Below are positions 7,771-15,195 of a stretch of DNA of 64,000 nucleotides, one piece after another. The DNA comes from JAKACA01 sp052143575 (GTDB lineage: Bacteria; Actinomycetota; Acidimicrobiia; Acidimicrobiales; Bog-793). The stretch spans positions 1 through 64,000 of the forward strand of contig JBKQSP010000008.1 of the NCBI GenBank assembly GCA_052143575.1, written 5' to 3'. The notes below the pieces were generated by a model. That model was not told the DNA's origin. It did no database searches and saw only the letters and a list, made by a program, of their open reading frames with translations. A program made the position numbers and the translations under genes. Numbering within the stretch: the first letter of the stretch is position 1; every line of letters starts with the position of its first letter.

Positions 7771-8988
7771 ATGAAAGAGAAACGGCTCAGATCCTCCGCC
7801 TTGGTGGGTGTCGGCCTGCTGATGCTGGCGGCTACTTTGAGCGCATGCTCGAGCTCTCGCCCAACCTCGACATCGACCTCGAGTACGCTGTCCACCTCCG
7901 GTAACTGGAAGCAGGTGGCCGAGCTTCTCGGATCGGGCACGATCTCGAACGACAGCTTCGGGTCGTCGGTATCGATCTCGGGTGACACGGCCGTCGTGGC
8001 CGCTCCCGACCATGCTCAACAAGCCGGAGCCGTCTATGTGTTCGGCAGGACCTCGCACGGATGGACCCAGACCGCCGTGCTGACTGCCGCCGATTCTGTT
8101 GCCTATGACATGTTCGGTACGTCGGTTGTCATCTCCGGCAATACCATTGTCGTAGGTGCTGAGTACAGCGCGGCTGACGCAGGACGAGCGTACGTATTCA
8201 CGAGGACAGCGCAGGTCTGGCACCAGACGGCGGAGTTGAAGGGTTCAGACACGGTCACCTACGACCAGTTCGGCTCCTCGGTCGCAATCGCCGGCACGAC
8301 GATCGCCGTTGGGGCCGATCTGCGCAGCGCCCGCGCCGGTCGCGTCTATGTCTTCACCAAGCGGGGAGTGCATTGGATTCAGACCGCTGAGCTGAAGGCC
8401 TCCGACAGCTCGCTCTACGACGAGTTCGGGTCGTCTCTCGCCATGGACGGGCACACGATGATCGTTGGAGCCGAATACCACGGGGCGGAGGCCGGGAGTG
8501 CCTACGTTCTCGGCGAGGCCGGCGGTCGCTGGAGGCAGACTGCCGAGCTGAAAGGCTCCGACACCTCCACAGACGACTACTTCGGCTCCGCCGTCGCCGT
8601 CTCGGGCGGGACCGTCGTCGTGGGGGCGTACGACCATGCGGCCGGCGCCGGCAGGGCCTACGTGTTCGAGAAAACGCCCGCAGGCTTCGAGCAGACCGCC
8701 GAGTTGCAAGGGTCCGGCATCACGGCCGGGGATTACTTCGGCTCTGCGGTCGCCGTCTCCGGACACACGGTCGTGGTCGGAGCAGAATTTGCCACTGGCA
8801 ACGCCGGCGGGATCTACGTCTTCACCGACACGTCGGCAGGCTGGGCAGAGACGGCCACCCTCATGGGCTCCGACACGGCGACGAACGACGAATTCGGTGA
8901 CTCGGTCGCCATCTCCGGTGACACGGTTCTCGTGGGTGCTCTCGGCCACAGCTCAAAAGCTGGCAGCGCCTATGTGTTCGCAGGCTGA
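7771..8988 (+). CDS. Seven-repeat FG-GAP beta-propeller lipoprotein
   Basis: A 405-residue lipoprotein with lipobox LSAC (residues 23-26) and a short Ser/Thr linker. Seven consecutive repeats of about 48-50 residues follow. Each has the core D-x-FG-(S/T)-(S/A)-V-x-(I/V)-(S/A)-G, then a VVVGA-like strand and AGxAYVF; examples are DSFGSSVSISG, DMFGTSVVISG and DEFGDSVAISG. Seven repeats are what a closed integrin-alpha-like propeller needs. Such proteins act at the cell surface in binding; the ligand is unknown. No ribosome binding site is evident before ATG 7771. Box B lies upstream, so expression may be controlled by the response regulator encoded next door at 9171. Confidence 0.85.
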   Translation: MKEKRLRSSALVGVGLLMLAATLSACSSSRPTSTSTSSTLSTSGNWKQVAELLGSGTISNDSFGSSVSISGDTAVVAAPDHAQQAGAVYVFGRTSHGWTQTAVLTAADSVAYDMFGTSVVISGNTIVVGAEYSAADAGRAYVFTRTAQVWHQTAELKGSDTVTYDQFGSSVAIAGTTIAVGADLRSARAGRVYVFTKRGVHWIQTAELKASDSSLYDEFGSSLAMDGHTMIVGAEYHGAEAGSAYVLGEAGGRWRQTAELKGSDTSTDDYFGSAVAVSGGTVVVGAYDHAAGAGRAYVFEKTPAGFEQTAELQGSGITAGDYFGSAVAVSGHTVVVGAEFATGNAGGIYVFTDTSAGWAETATLMGSDTATNDEFGDSVAISGDTVLVGALGHSSKAGSAYVFAG

Positions 8989-9170
8989 TCGTCGTGCCTG
9001 TTCCCGCCGTCAGACAGCCGCCCTCCGGGCTGCAGGGCGATGTCGACCGTTCGCTGGCGGTGGCGGTCCTGCGGGCGATCGAGCGTTCCACCTCGAGCCG
9101 GACACCTCTCCCTCCGAGCGATCCCGACAAGATGGGTCGTGGTCAGCGTGCTGATCAAGGAGGGGCCATC

Positions 9171-9917
9171 GTGGAGGCAGCCGGGTCGGACGAAGCAGCG
9201 GCGGCCGGCGGTACTCGGCAGGTCGTGACAACCCGGAGCACGGCTGCTGGTTTGACGGCTCTGCGCCGGCGACGGATCCGCCTCGTCGTCGTCGAGGACC
9301 ACGCTCTCGTTCGAGAAGGCACGGTGGAGCTGCTCGAGCGGGAAGACGACCTGACCGTGGTCGGCCAAGCCGGCTCCGGGGAGGAAGGGCTCGAGCTGCT
9401 CTGCCGCTTGCGACCCGACGTCGCCCTCGTCGACGTGGAGCTGGCGAACATGAGCGGCATTGCGCTCGCGCAGGCTCTCACCGCCGTTGCGCCCGAGGTA
9501 CGGGTCCTGGTTGTGAGCGCCTACGACGACTACGCCTACGTGGTGGGCGCCCTCGAGGCGGGCGTGTCCGGCTACCTGTTGAAAACAGCCTCCGCCCAGG
9601 CCCTCGTCGATGCCGTGCGCACGGTGGCGGGCGGCGCCCTCGTGATCGACGAAGCGATCTCGCGCCGTCTCACCCATCACTGGCGTGGCGAAGAGGGCGG
9701 CCCCTTCATCGAGCTCACGTCCCGCGAGATGGACGTCCTTCGGCTCCTCACCCACGGGCGGTCCAACAAGCAGATCGCCGGCGAGCTCGGGCTGGGCCTG
9801 CGCACCGTCGAGAGCCACGTCTCGAATGTGATCGCCAAGCTCGGGGTCAGCTCGAGGACCGAAGCGGCCCTGTACGCCGTCAGCCATCGAGTTGTGCCGT
9901 CGGAGCCGCCGCAGTGA
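9171..9917 (+). CDS. NarL/FixJ-family response regulator
   Basis: A 248-residue two-component regulator. GTG 9171 is chosen because AAGGAGGGG lies five bases upstream; longer frames lack this. The receiver domain (residues about 36-152) has acidic residues E42/D43, phospho-acceptor D88 (VALVDVELANMSG), and K138. A LuxR-type helix-turn-helix follows at about 181-236 (LTSREMDVLRLLTHGRSNKQIAGEL, then TVESHVSNVIAKLGV). The N-terminal 35 residues are an unusual extension. The gene overlaps the histidine kinase by four bases. It is the only NarL-type regulator in the window and the natural candidate for the GGGNC-N4-GNCCC boxes. Its recognition helix reads TVESHV rather than the TVKNYV of mycobacterial DosR. 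Confidence 0.9.
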   Translation: MEAAGSDEAAAAGGTRQVVTTRSTAAGLTALRRRRIRLVVVEDHALVREGTVELLEREDDLTVVGQAGSGEEGLELLCRLRPDVALVDVELANMSGIALAQALTAVAPEVRVLVVSAYDDYAYVVGALEAGVSGYLLKTASAQALVDAVRTVAGGALVIDEAISRRLTHHWRGEEGGPFIELTSREMDVLRLLTHGRSNKQIAGELGLGLRTVESHVSNVIAKLGVSSRTEAALYAVSHRVVPSEPPQ

Positions 9918-11326
9918 CGGAGGTGAGCAACGGAGCACGATCAGATCTCGTCGGGGCGCTGCGGCGGGCCCTTCCGCTCCCGCTGCGGGATCCCTCGTTC
10001 TGGGTGGTGCAGGGGGCTGTCGTCGTGTTGGCCTCCGTCCATCTCATCCTCGACCTCTACCCCTGGACCGAAGGCCGTGCCCTTCCCGACGGTCTGCCCA
10101 TCGCCACGCTGCTCATCCCGGTCAGCTATGCGGCACTTCGATACGGACTCTCGGGATCGCTCGCCACGGCGGCGTGGGCGACCGTGCTGTGCCTGCCTGA
10201 TCTGTTCCTTCCACACGATCACGGCCACGTCGGGGCGGATCTGATCGAGCTCGCCCTTGTCGACGTCATGGCCGTCTTCATCGGGCGGCGGCTCGACGCC
10301 GAGCACTTCGAGCGGCTCCGCGTCGAAGCGGCCACAGGCGCCCAACTCGCCGCTGAGAGCCTGTACCACCAGCTCTTCGATGACACTGCCGCCCCGATCC
10401 TGCTCGTGGACGACTCGGAGGCAGTGCGCGAGGCGAACCCTGCCGCCCGCAGGCAACTTGGCGAGACGGTCGTCGGGCAGTCGCTCTACGCCGTGCTGGG
10501 TTGCACGCTGGACATGCTCGGATCACAGAGCAGCCGTGTCACCCTGACGTCCCCTGCGGGGGAACGACGGGACTTCCGTGTTCGCCCCGGTTGGGTTCGT
10601 ATAACCCCCTCCGGCGAGCGCCTGGCACATCTCGTTCTCGAGGACGTGACCGAGGAACGCGCCGAAGGTGAGCGTGCTCGCCGTTATGCCGCCCGCCTGC
10701 TCACCGCCCAGGAGGAAGAGCGCCGCCGGATCGCCCGGGAGCTGCACGACGAACCGCTCCAGCTCCTTGTCCACTTGGGCCGCCATCTTGAGCGGCTCGA
10801 GTCGGCAGCGCACGTCCCAGCCGAAGTCGCTACCGGGCTCAGCGGCGCCCGCCAGGAGGCCCACGACATTGCGGACCGCTTGAGGATGCTTGTGGGAGGC
10901 CTGCGACCGCCGGCGCTGGAGCAGTTCGGCCTCGTTGCGGCCCTACGGGGGTTCCTCGTGCGAGCCGAAGAGGACACGGCCGCTCACCTTCGGCTGCGCG
11001 TGCTCGGCACCGAGGCCCGCCTTGCTCCAGAGGTCGAGCTCGTGGCCTTTCGCATCACACAGGAGGCCGTCAACAACGCGGTGTTGCACGCCGAGGCTGA
11101 GGAGCTCTGCGTGACCCTCGAATTCGCCGAAGGCTCCCTCGGCCTCGAGGTCTCCGATGACGGTCGCGGCTTCGAGGCTGCCTCCCTCGATCAGCAACCC
11201 GAGATCACCCGGCTCGGTCTGCTGGGTATGCAAGAGCGTGCCGAGATCCTCGGTGGACACCTTGAGATTCGAACCTCGCCGGGCCACGGTACGACGGTGC
11301 GATCGAACTTCCCGCTTCGGCCCTGA
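9914..11326 (+). CDS. Membrane sensor histidine kinase (HisKA_3 type)
   Basis: A 470-residue kinase starting at a GTG that overlaps the regulator stop (GTGA), so the two are translationally coupled. About four membrane segments lie in residues 28-125, followed by a PAS-like domain at about 150-250 (LFDDTAAPILLVDDSEAV). The dimerisation/phosphoacceptor helix is EEERRRIARELHDEPLQ with H278. The HATPase domain has the N-box VNNAVLHAEAEE, DDGRGFE and GLLGMQERAEILGG. It lacks the GAF-haem sensor domains of mycobacterial DosS/DosT, so if it controls a dormancy-like regulon the signal is probably perceived by the membrane or PAS part. It should phosphorylate the regulator at D88. Confidence 0.9.
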   Translation: MTEVSNGARSDLVGALRRALPLPLRDPSFWVVQGAVVVLASVHLILDLYPWTEGRALPDGLPIATLLIPVSYAALRYGLSGSLATAAWATVLCLPDLFLPHDHGHVGADLIELALVDVMAVFIGRRLDAEHFERLRVEAATGAQLAAESLYHQLFDDTAAPILLVDDSEAVREANPAARRQLGETVVGQSLYAVLGCTLDMLGSQSSRVTLTSPAGERRDFRVRPGWVRITPSGERLAHLVLEDVTEERAEGERARRYAARLLTAQEEERRRIARELHDEPLQLLVHLGRHLERLESAAHVPAEVATGLSGARQEAHDIADRLRMLVGGLRPPALEQFGLVAALRGFLVRAEEDTAAHLRLRVLGTEARLAPEVELVAFRITQEAVNNAVLHAEAEELCVTLEFAEGSLGLEVSDDGRGFEAASLDQQPEITRLGLLGMQERAEILGGHLEIRTSPGHGTTVRSNFPLRP

Positions 11327-11408
11327 CCTTCAGCCGCCGCCGTCCCACGTCAGGGAGCGATCGCCCGCGACCGCGGAGAGCGGCCGGCGTTCTACATTCG
11401 AGGGCGGG

Positions 11409-11437
11409 TTGACCGTGCCTGGATGCAGTCGGCTACT
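11409..11437 (+). promoter_or_regulatory. Promoter of the L,D-transpeptidase gene
   Basis: TTGACC (11409-11414) and GCTACT (11432-11437) are 17 bases apart. The start codon at 11485 is about 40 bases beyond the expected transcription start, and GGAG lies five bases before it. Confidence 0.4.
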
Positions 11438-11484
11438 GCGTGAGCTCGCTGTGGGCAGTGGGCTCACGAAGCAATTGGAGAACA

Positions 11485-12651
11485 ATGGCTCACTCACCGA
11501 GGCGCCGGAACGTGACACCCGCCTCGCTCCGCTCTATCGCCGTCGTCGGAGCCCTCTTGGTTGTGGCCGGCTGCACCGCGAGCTCAACGAGTCAGGGCGC
11601 CAGTACGTCGACCTCGGGACCCGTGACGAGCGCCACAACCGGGCCGCCGTCGCCGCCCATCCGGGTGACCTCCGTCCTGCCTGCGGCCGGAGACGCTTCG
11701 GTGCCGGGGCTGTCGGACATTCGAGTGACGTTCTCAGGTCCTGTGTCGTCCAGCTCGCCCATGCCGACGCTCTCGCCGTCCCAGTCCGGGACCTGGAGCC
11801 TGAGCGGCAGTCGCAGCGTGGTGTTCGTGCCATCACTGCCCTATGTGCCGCTGACGCGTCTCACGCTCGTCGTCCCGTCCGGCGGCGCCGGCGTTCGTGG
11901 TGTCGACGGCGCTCACCTCGCCGACAGCGTGGTCGACAGCTTCCGCGTCGCCGACGGCTCCACACGACGCCTCCAGCAGCTGCTCTCCCTCCTCGACTAC
12001 TCGCCGTTGTCATTCCGGGCTACGGGCCCCGCCACGTCGGTTTCCGATGCCGCCGCCGAGCGCGAGGCATTGTTCGTCCCGCCCGCGGGCGTCTTCACCT
12101 GGCGCCGGCACGGATGGCCGAGGCAACTCACGTCGTTGTGGCACGCCGGCTCGTACGACGTGATGACGAAGGGTCTCGTGATGGAGTTCGAAGCCGATCA
12201 CGGTCTTGTCACGAACGGGACAACGAGTGCGGCTCTGTGGCAGTCGCTCCTCGAGGCGCTTGCAGCAGGTGACGTCAACACCGGCGGGTACAACTACGCC
12301 CTCGCCAACCAGGCGGCACCGGAGTCCCTGACCATCTGGCACGACGCTGCCGTCGCGCTTCACGTTCCTGCGAATACCGGCATCGCGCAGGCGCCGACCG
12401 CCGACGGCAACTTTCCGGTGTTTTCGCGGCTCAGACGGCAAGTGATGCGCGGCACGAACCCGGACGGGACCACGTACGCCGACCCCGTGCAGTTCGTCGC
12501 CTACTTCAACGGTGGGGACGCCGTGCACTACATCCCGCGGTCCAGCTACGGCATTCCCCAGAGTCTTGGGTGCGTCGAGCTCAACCTGCAGGATGCCTCC
12601 GAGGCATGGCCGTACCTGGCCTACGGCACGATCGTCTCGGTCGTCAACTGA
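11485..12651 (+). CDS. L,D-transpeptidase lipoprotein (YkuD) with Ig-like and peptidoglycan-binding domains
   Basis: A 388-residue lipoprotein from ATG 11485 (GGAG five bases upstream). The signal ends in VVAGC. Then come a Ser/Thr linker, an Ig-like domain (VTSVLPAAGDASVPGLSDIRVTFSG), and a region with a PG_binding_1-like segment (GLVMEFEADHGLVTNGTTSAALW). The C-terminal YkuD domain carries the catalytic signature HYIPRSSYGIPQSLGCVEL, with the His and the nucleophilic Cys near the end. Such enzymes make 3-3 peptidoglycan cross-links outside the membrane, important in stationary-phase mycobacteria. The Ig-PGBD-YkuD order resembles actinobacterial Ldt proteins. It lies just after the two-component system; no DevR-like box was found in its promoter. 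Confidence 0.88.
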   Translation: MAHSPRRRNVTPASLRSIAVVGALLVVAGCTASSTSQGASTSTSGPVTSATTGPPSPPIRVTSVLPAAGDASVPGLSDIRVTFSGPVSSSSPMPTLSPSQSGTWSLSGSRSVVFVPSLPYVPLTRLTLVVPSGGAGVRGVDGAHLADSVVDSFRVADGSTRRLQQLLSLLDYSPLSFRATGPATSVSDAAAEREALFVPPAGVFTWRRHGWPRQLTSLWHAGSYDVMTKGLVMEFEADHGLVTNGTTSAALWQSLLEALAAGDVNTGGYNYALANQAAPESLTIWHDAAVALHVPANTGIAQAPTADGNFPVFSRLRRQVMRGTNPDGTTYADPVQFVAYFNGGDAVHYIPRSSYGIPQSLGCVELNLQDASEAWPYLAYGTIVSVVN

Positions 12652-12758
12652 GGCGCCAGGCTGGCGAGGGACCTCGTCCTCGACGTCGAAACGCCGAGCC
12701 TGCACGCTCATGCCATGGCGGAGCGGGCCGAAGCTTCCGCATCGGCGCTCGAGAAGCA

Positions 12759-13343
12759 TCAGGCGGGAACGGCAACCCCTTCGGTGCTGCTCGGGATCAG
12801 CGGTGCATCCTCCGGCACTCGCCGTGCGTGCCAGAGCCCGAAGGTGACGAGCACGGCCAGCAAAGCGGCGAGGACGAAGCAGGCGAGGCCCGCCAACATG
12901 GCGATCTGGCCGAAGAACCAGAAGCCGTACGCCTCGAGCAGCAAGCCACGCAAGGTGGTGCCCTGGAAGGTGAGGGTCTCGAGGGCCGCCAGGCTCTTGT
13001 TGCTGGGGTCAGCCAGTGCGGCGGCGCTGACCTTGGCGTAGACACCTCCGTACGGCATCTCGCTCAGGTGGACGGCGATGAAGTGATTGGCCCACGCCTG
13101 CGCCTCCGGACCGGTGAGCAGCTGCTGCCCGGCGTACTTGTCGAGATAGGGGCCGATCTCCGGATTGGCGAGCTCGGGGCTCCCTTTGGCGGGGAAGAAG
13201 ATATCCTGCTGCGCCAACTGGCTGTGCACGCTCGAGTTGTCGAAGCTATAGCCCCAAAGTGCCAGGACGCCCGCGACGAGCAATACGGCGACGAGCATCG
13301 CTCCCACTCCGCTGGCGAGAAGGTCGAAGGCCTTGCGTTGCAT
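12759..13343 (-). CDS. Conserved membrane protein with extracytoplasmic loop
   Basis: A 194-residue protein with one N-terminal membrane helix (GAMLVAVLLVAGVLALWGY), an extracytoplasmic stretch of about 110 residues, and a long hydrophobic C-terminal region (LLEAYGFWFFGQIAMLAGLACFVLAALLAVLVTFGLW) that makes two helices. The loop has the recognisable string HFIAVHLSEMPYGGVYAKVSAAALAD. I recall similar actinobacterial membrane proteins, but their function is not known to me. AGGAG eight bases before the ATG supports the start. Two DevR-like boxes lie in the upstream region with one placed correctly relative to a TAGCCT hexamer, so it is a probable member of the window's putative stress regulon. 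Confidence 0.65.
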   Translation of the reverse strand: MQRKAFDLLASGVGAMLVAVLLVAGVLALWGYSFDNSSVHSQLAQQDIFFPAKGSPELANPEIGPYLDKYAGQQLLTGPEAQAWANHFIAVHLSEMPYGGVYAKVSAAALADPSNKSLAALETLTFQGTTLRGLLLEAYGFWFFGQIAMLAGLACFVLAALLAVLVTFGLWHARRVPEDAPLIPSSTEGVAVPA

Positions 13344-13373
13344 CCGGTGACTCCTGTCTACAGATTTCTGTTC

Positions 13374-13417
13374 AGGCTAGAGGGCGGCCGAAAAGGGGCG
13401 ATAGGGTCAAAAGGCCC
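13374..13417 (-). promoter_or_regulatory. DevR/DosR-type boxes C and C2 with -10-like hexamer
   Basis: Read leftwards: GGGCCTTTTGACCC (13417-13404), then a weaker GCCCCTTTTCGGCC (13399-13386), then TAGCCT (13379-13374). Box C is 31-32 bases from the hexamer, matching the other boxes within one base. The promoter points to the membrane-protein gene at 13343. The universal stress protein gene starts divergently at 13608 and could share the site. Confidence 0.5.
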
Positions 13418-13607
13418 GAACTGCCAGCGCAAAGTGTGTTGAAGCGAGGTCCCTCAGGCCGCCACGGGCGCCGGCGCCCCGGCTCCGAGGTGGTGCGAGG
13501 GTGCGGGCTCGACGGTGCCTCGAGCGGGCGGACCCCCTGGACATGGCCGCTCGGCGTCCAATACGCTCGGGCGCCGTCGGAGGCTCCGCGTACACCGAAA
13601 GGGTGCC

Positions 13608-14042
13608 ATGTTCGAGAGAATTCTTGTCGGGACCGACGGGTCGGCGACGGCCGACAAGGCCGTGGCCCGTGCCATCGAGCTGGCATCGACCACCGGCGAT
13701 GCCTTGCACATCGTCACGGCCTACCGGCCCGTCCCCATCGGGAAGCTGGAGGCCGACAGGGCGATGCTGCCCGCAGAGTTCCGCTGGGCGCTGAGCGCCG
13801 ACGGCGACGCCCAGGCGATCTTGCAGGCGGCTGCGCTTGCGGCCCAGAAAGCCGGCATCACGGCGGAGACCCATGCCCTCGAGGGTGATCCGGCGGCGGC
13901 GATCCTCAACACGGCCGAGCAGGTGGACGCTCACCTCATCGTGGTGGGCTCCCGCGGCATCGAGCGGCGCATCCGCGGCAGCGTCCCGAACACCGTCACG
14001 CAGGACGCCAACCGCGACGTCCTCGTGGTGCACACGGCCTGA
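13608..14042 (+). CDS. Universal stress protein (single UspA domain)
   Basis: A 144-residue UspA-domain protein. ATG 13608 has AAAGGG five bases upstream and starts MFERILVGTDGSATAD, the canonical first strand and loop. The C-terminal half carries the nucleotide-binding signature VVGSRGIERRIRGSVPNTV, the GxxG...GSVPN form seen in ATP-binding UspA proteins, and ends in VLVVHTA. Single-domain Usps form dimers and are often induced by stress, including in the DosR regulon. It lies between the DevR-like boxes and the convergent csoR-like gene. Whether its own promoter has a box is unclear; only a G-run/C-run remnant is visible near 13526-13537. Confidence 0.9.
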   Translation: MFERILVGTDGSATADKAVARAIELASTTGDALHIVTAYRPVPIGKLEADRAMLPAEFRWALSADGDAQAILQAAALAAQKAGITAETHALEGDPAAAILNTAEQVDAHLIVVGSRGIERRIRGSVPNTVTQDANRDVLVVHTA

Positions 14043-14078
14043 GCCGTCTCGGAGCCGGGCGGTCTCGACCGGCCGAGC

Positions 14079-14348
14079 TCACGCCAGGTTCATGAACATC
14101 CGCTGCACGGCCTCGAGCGGGTAGCCGGACGCCTCCGCCGCCTCGGGCTGCTCGACGCAGTACTTGAGCCCGGCGGCCACGATGCGGAAGCCGGCTTGTT
14201 CGAGCGCCTTCGTCGCCGCCGAGATCTGGGACACGACGTCGCGGCACTCTCGCCCCTCGTCGATCATGCGCTCGATTCCCTGGATCTGGCCGGCGACGCG
14301 ATGCAGCCGCTTTCGCACGTCTTCGACGACGTCCTCTGGGACTTGCAT
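14079..14348 (-). CDS. CsoR/CstR-family transcriptional repressor, His ligand missing
   Basis: An 89-residue all-helical DUF156 protein (RLHRVAGQIQGIERMIDEGRECRDVVSQISAA). The two family cysteines are C35 and C64, 29 residues apart as in CsoR and CstR. Copper-sensing CsoR uses Cys-His-Cys with the His four residues before the second Cys; here that position is G60. The pattern therefore fits the persulfide-sensing CstR branch or another non-copper member better than CsoR. AGGAGA six bases before the ATG supports the start. A symmetric ATACT-GGGGGG-AGTAT operator lies about 85 bases upstream. No obvious sulfur or copper gene is adjacent, so it may act mainly on itself or on the CBS gene opposite. 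Confidence 0.85.
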   Translation of the reverse strand: MQVPEDVVEDVRKRLHRVAGQIQGIERMIDEGRECRDVVSQISAATKALEQAGFRIVAAGLKYCVEQPEAAEASGYPLEAVQRMFMNLA

Positions 14349-14432
14349 TCGTTGTCTCCTCTCCGCTTCGCAGCTGGGCGCCGGGCCGTCCTGCGGCGCC
14401 GGCAGGCGGTCACGCCAGCGGCCGCAGCCCTA

Positions 14433-14450
14433 GATACTGGGGGGAGTATA
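14433..14450. promoter_or_regulatory. CsoR/CstR-type operator
   Basis: GATACT-GGGGGG-AGTATA: short A/T-rich inverted arms around a run of six G. Operators of this family are typically ATAC/GTAT arms flanking G/C tracts. It lies between the repressor gene (start 14348) and the CBS gene (start 14581). Confidence 0.65.
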
Positions 14451-14531
14451 GCGCCAGGCTTCGGCACGGGTGGATGACCAGCTCACAGCGGTTGCCCTGC
14501 CCGCCGGCGCCGGGCGATGGGGAGCGAAACA

Positions 14532-14574
14532 GGGACCAATGCCCCTAGCCGCTCGCTCGGAGCGAGCGCACAGT
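14532..14574 (+). promoter_or_regulatory. DevR/DosR-type box D with promoter
   Basis: GGGACCAATGCCCC at 14532-14545; CACAGT at 14569-14574 starts exactly 30.5 bases from the box centre and lies six bases before ATG 14581, consistent with a leaderless transcript. A 7-bp-stem hairpin (GCTCGCT-CGG-AGCGAGC, 14551-14567) sits between box and -10 and may be a second operator. Confidence 0.5.
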
Positions 14575-14580
14575 GGCTAC

Positions 14581-15054
14581 ATGATCACCGCACAGGATGG
14601 CACCCGACAGGAGGATCTGGACAGCCGGCCGGCCGACGGCTCTCGACACCATTGCGGCCTCGACTGTCCGGTCACCCATGTCATGTCGGCCCCTCCTGTG
14701 TTCGGTGATCCCGAGATGTCCCTTCGCTCTGTCGCCGAGACGATGTCCGCCGACGGAGTCGGTGCTCTCGTGCTGCTCAGCCCGGACGGCCCGTCCAGCA
14801 TCGTGACCGAGCGCGACGTCGTCAACGCCCTCGCTCTGGAAGCCAACGCCGACACCGTCTGGGCGGCCGACGTCTCCTCGGACGAGCTGTACTCACTCGA
14901 CGCCGGCGACACGGTGGCCGATGCCATCCGCATCATGGCCGGCGATCGGGTTCGCCACCTGCCCGTCTGCCAGGCAGGCGAGGTCATCGGAATGGTGTCG
15001 GCTCGAGACGTGCTCGCAGCCGTGGCCTCGCTGCTTCCGGTCCCTGCGCGCTGA
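14581..15054 (+). CDS. CBS-domain-pair protein
   Basis: A 157-residue protein with a short N-terminal tail containing HHCGLDCP and two CBS motifs. The first is VTHVMSAPPVF...SLRSVAETMSADGVGALVLLSPDG...IVTERDVV. The second is VSSDELYSLDAGDTVADAIRIMAGDRVRHLPVCQAGEVIGMVSARDVL. CBS pairs bind adenine nucleotides and act as energy sensors. Free-standing CBS-pair proteins such as Hrp1 are classic DosR-regulon members in mycobacteria, which makes box D upstream notable. The ATG at 14581 is preferred; the frame is open to 14470 without domain similarity. Two N-terminal Cys and two His could bind a metal, a guess. Confidence 0.85.
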   Translation: MITAQDGTRQEDLDSRPADGSRHHCGLDCPVTHVMSAPPVFGDPEMSLRSVAETMSADGVGALVLLSPDGPSSIVTERDVVNALALEANADTVWAADVSSDELYSLDAGDTVADAIRIMAGDRVRHLPVCQAGEVIGMVSARDVLAAVASLLPVPAR

Positions 15055-15127
15055 GACCCCACCGCTGTCGGGCAAGCCGGCTGTGCCTGAGGCAGCTTCC
15101 AGGCGAGGTAGCGACGGAGTCCCTTCG

Positions 15128-15170
15128 GGACTTTGTGCCCTGGCGGCAGCACGGCGATGGGGACGATGCT
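15128..15170 (+). promoter_or_regulatory. DevR/DosR-type box E with hexamer
   Basis: GGGACTTTGTGCCC at 15128-15141, one mismatch from the core, preceded by a perfect AGTCCC-TTC-GGGACT palindrome (15119-15133) that overlaps it. GATGCT at 15165-15170 stands 30.5 bases from the box centre. The efflux-pump gene begins at 15196. Confidence 0.4.
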
Positions 15171-15195
15171 GATCGTTGGACAACGAGGTTGAGGC

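Noticed and set aside
13525..13567. GGGCGGACCCCC plus TACGCT as a box for the universal stress protein gene
   Set aside because: Spacing to TACGCT fits, but the 14-base core matches poorly; could be chance in G+C-rich DNA.
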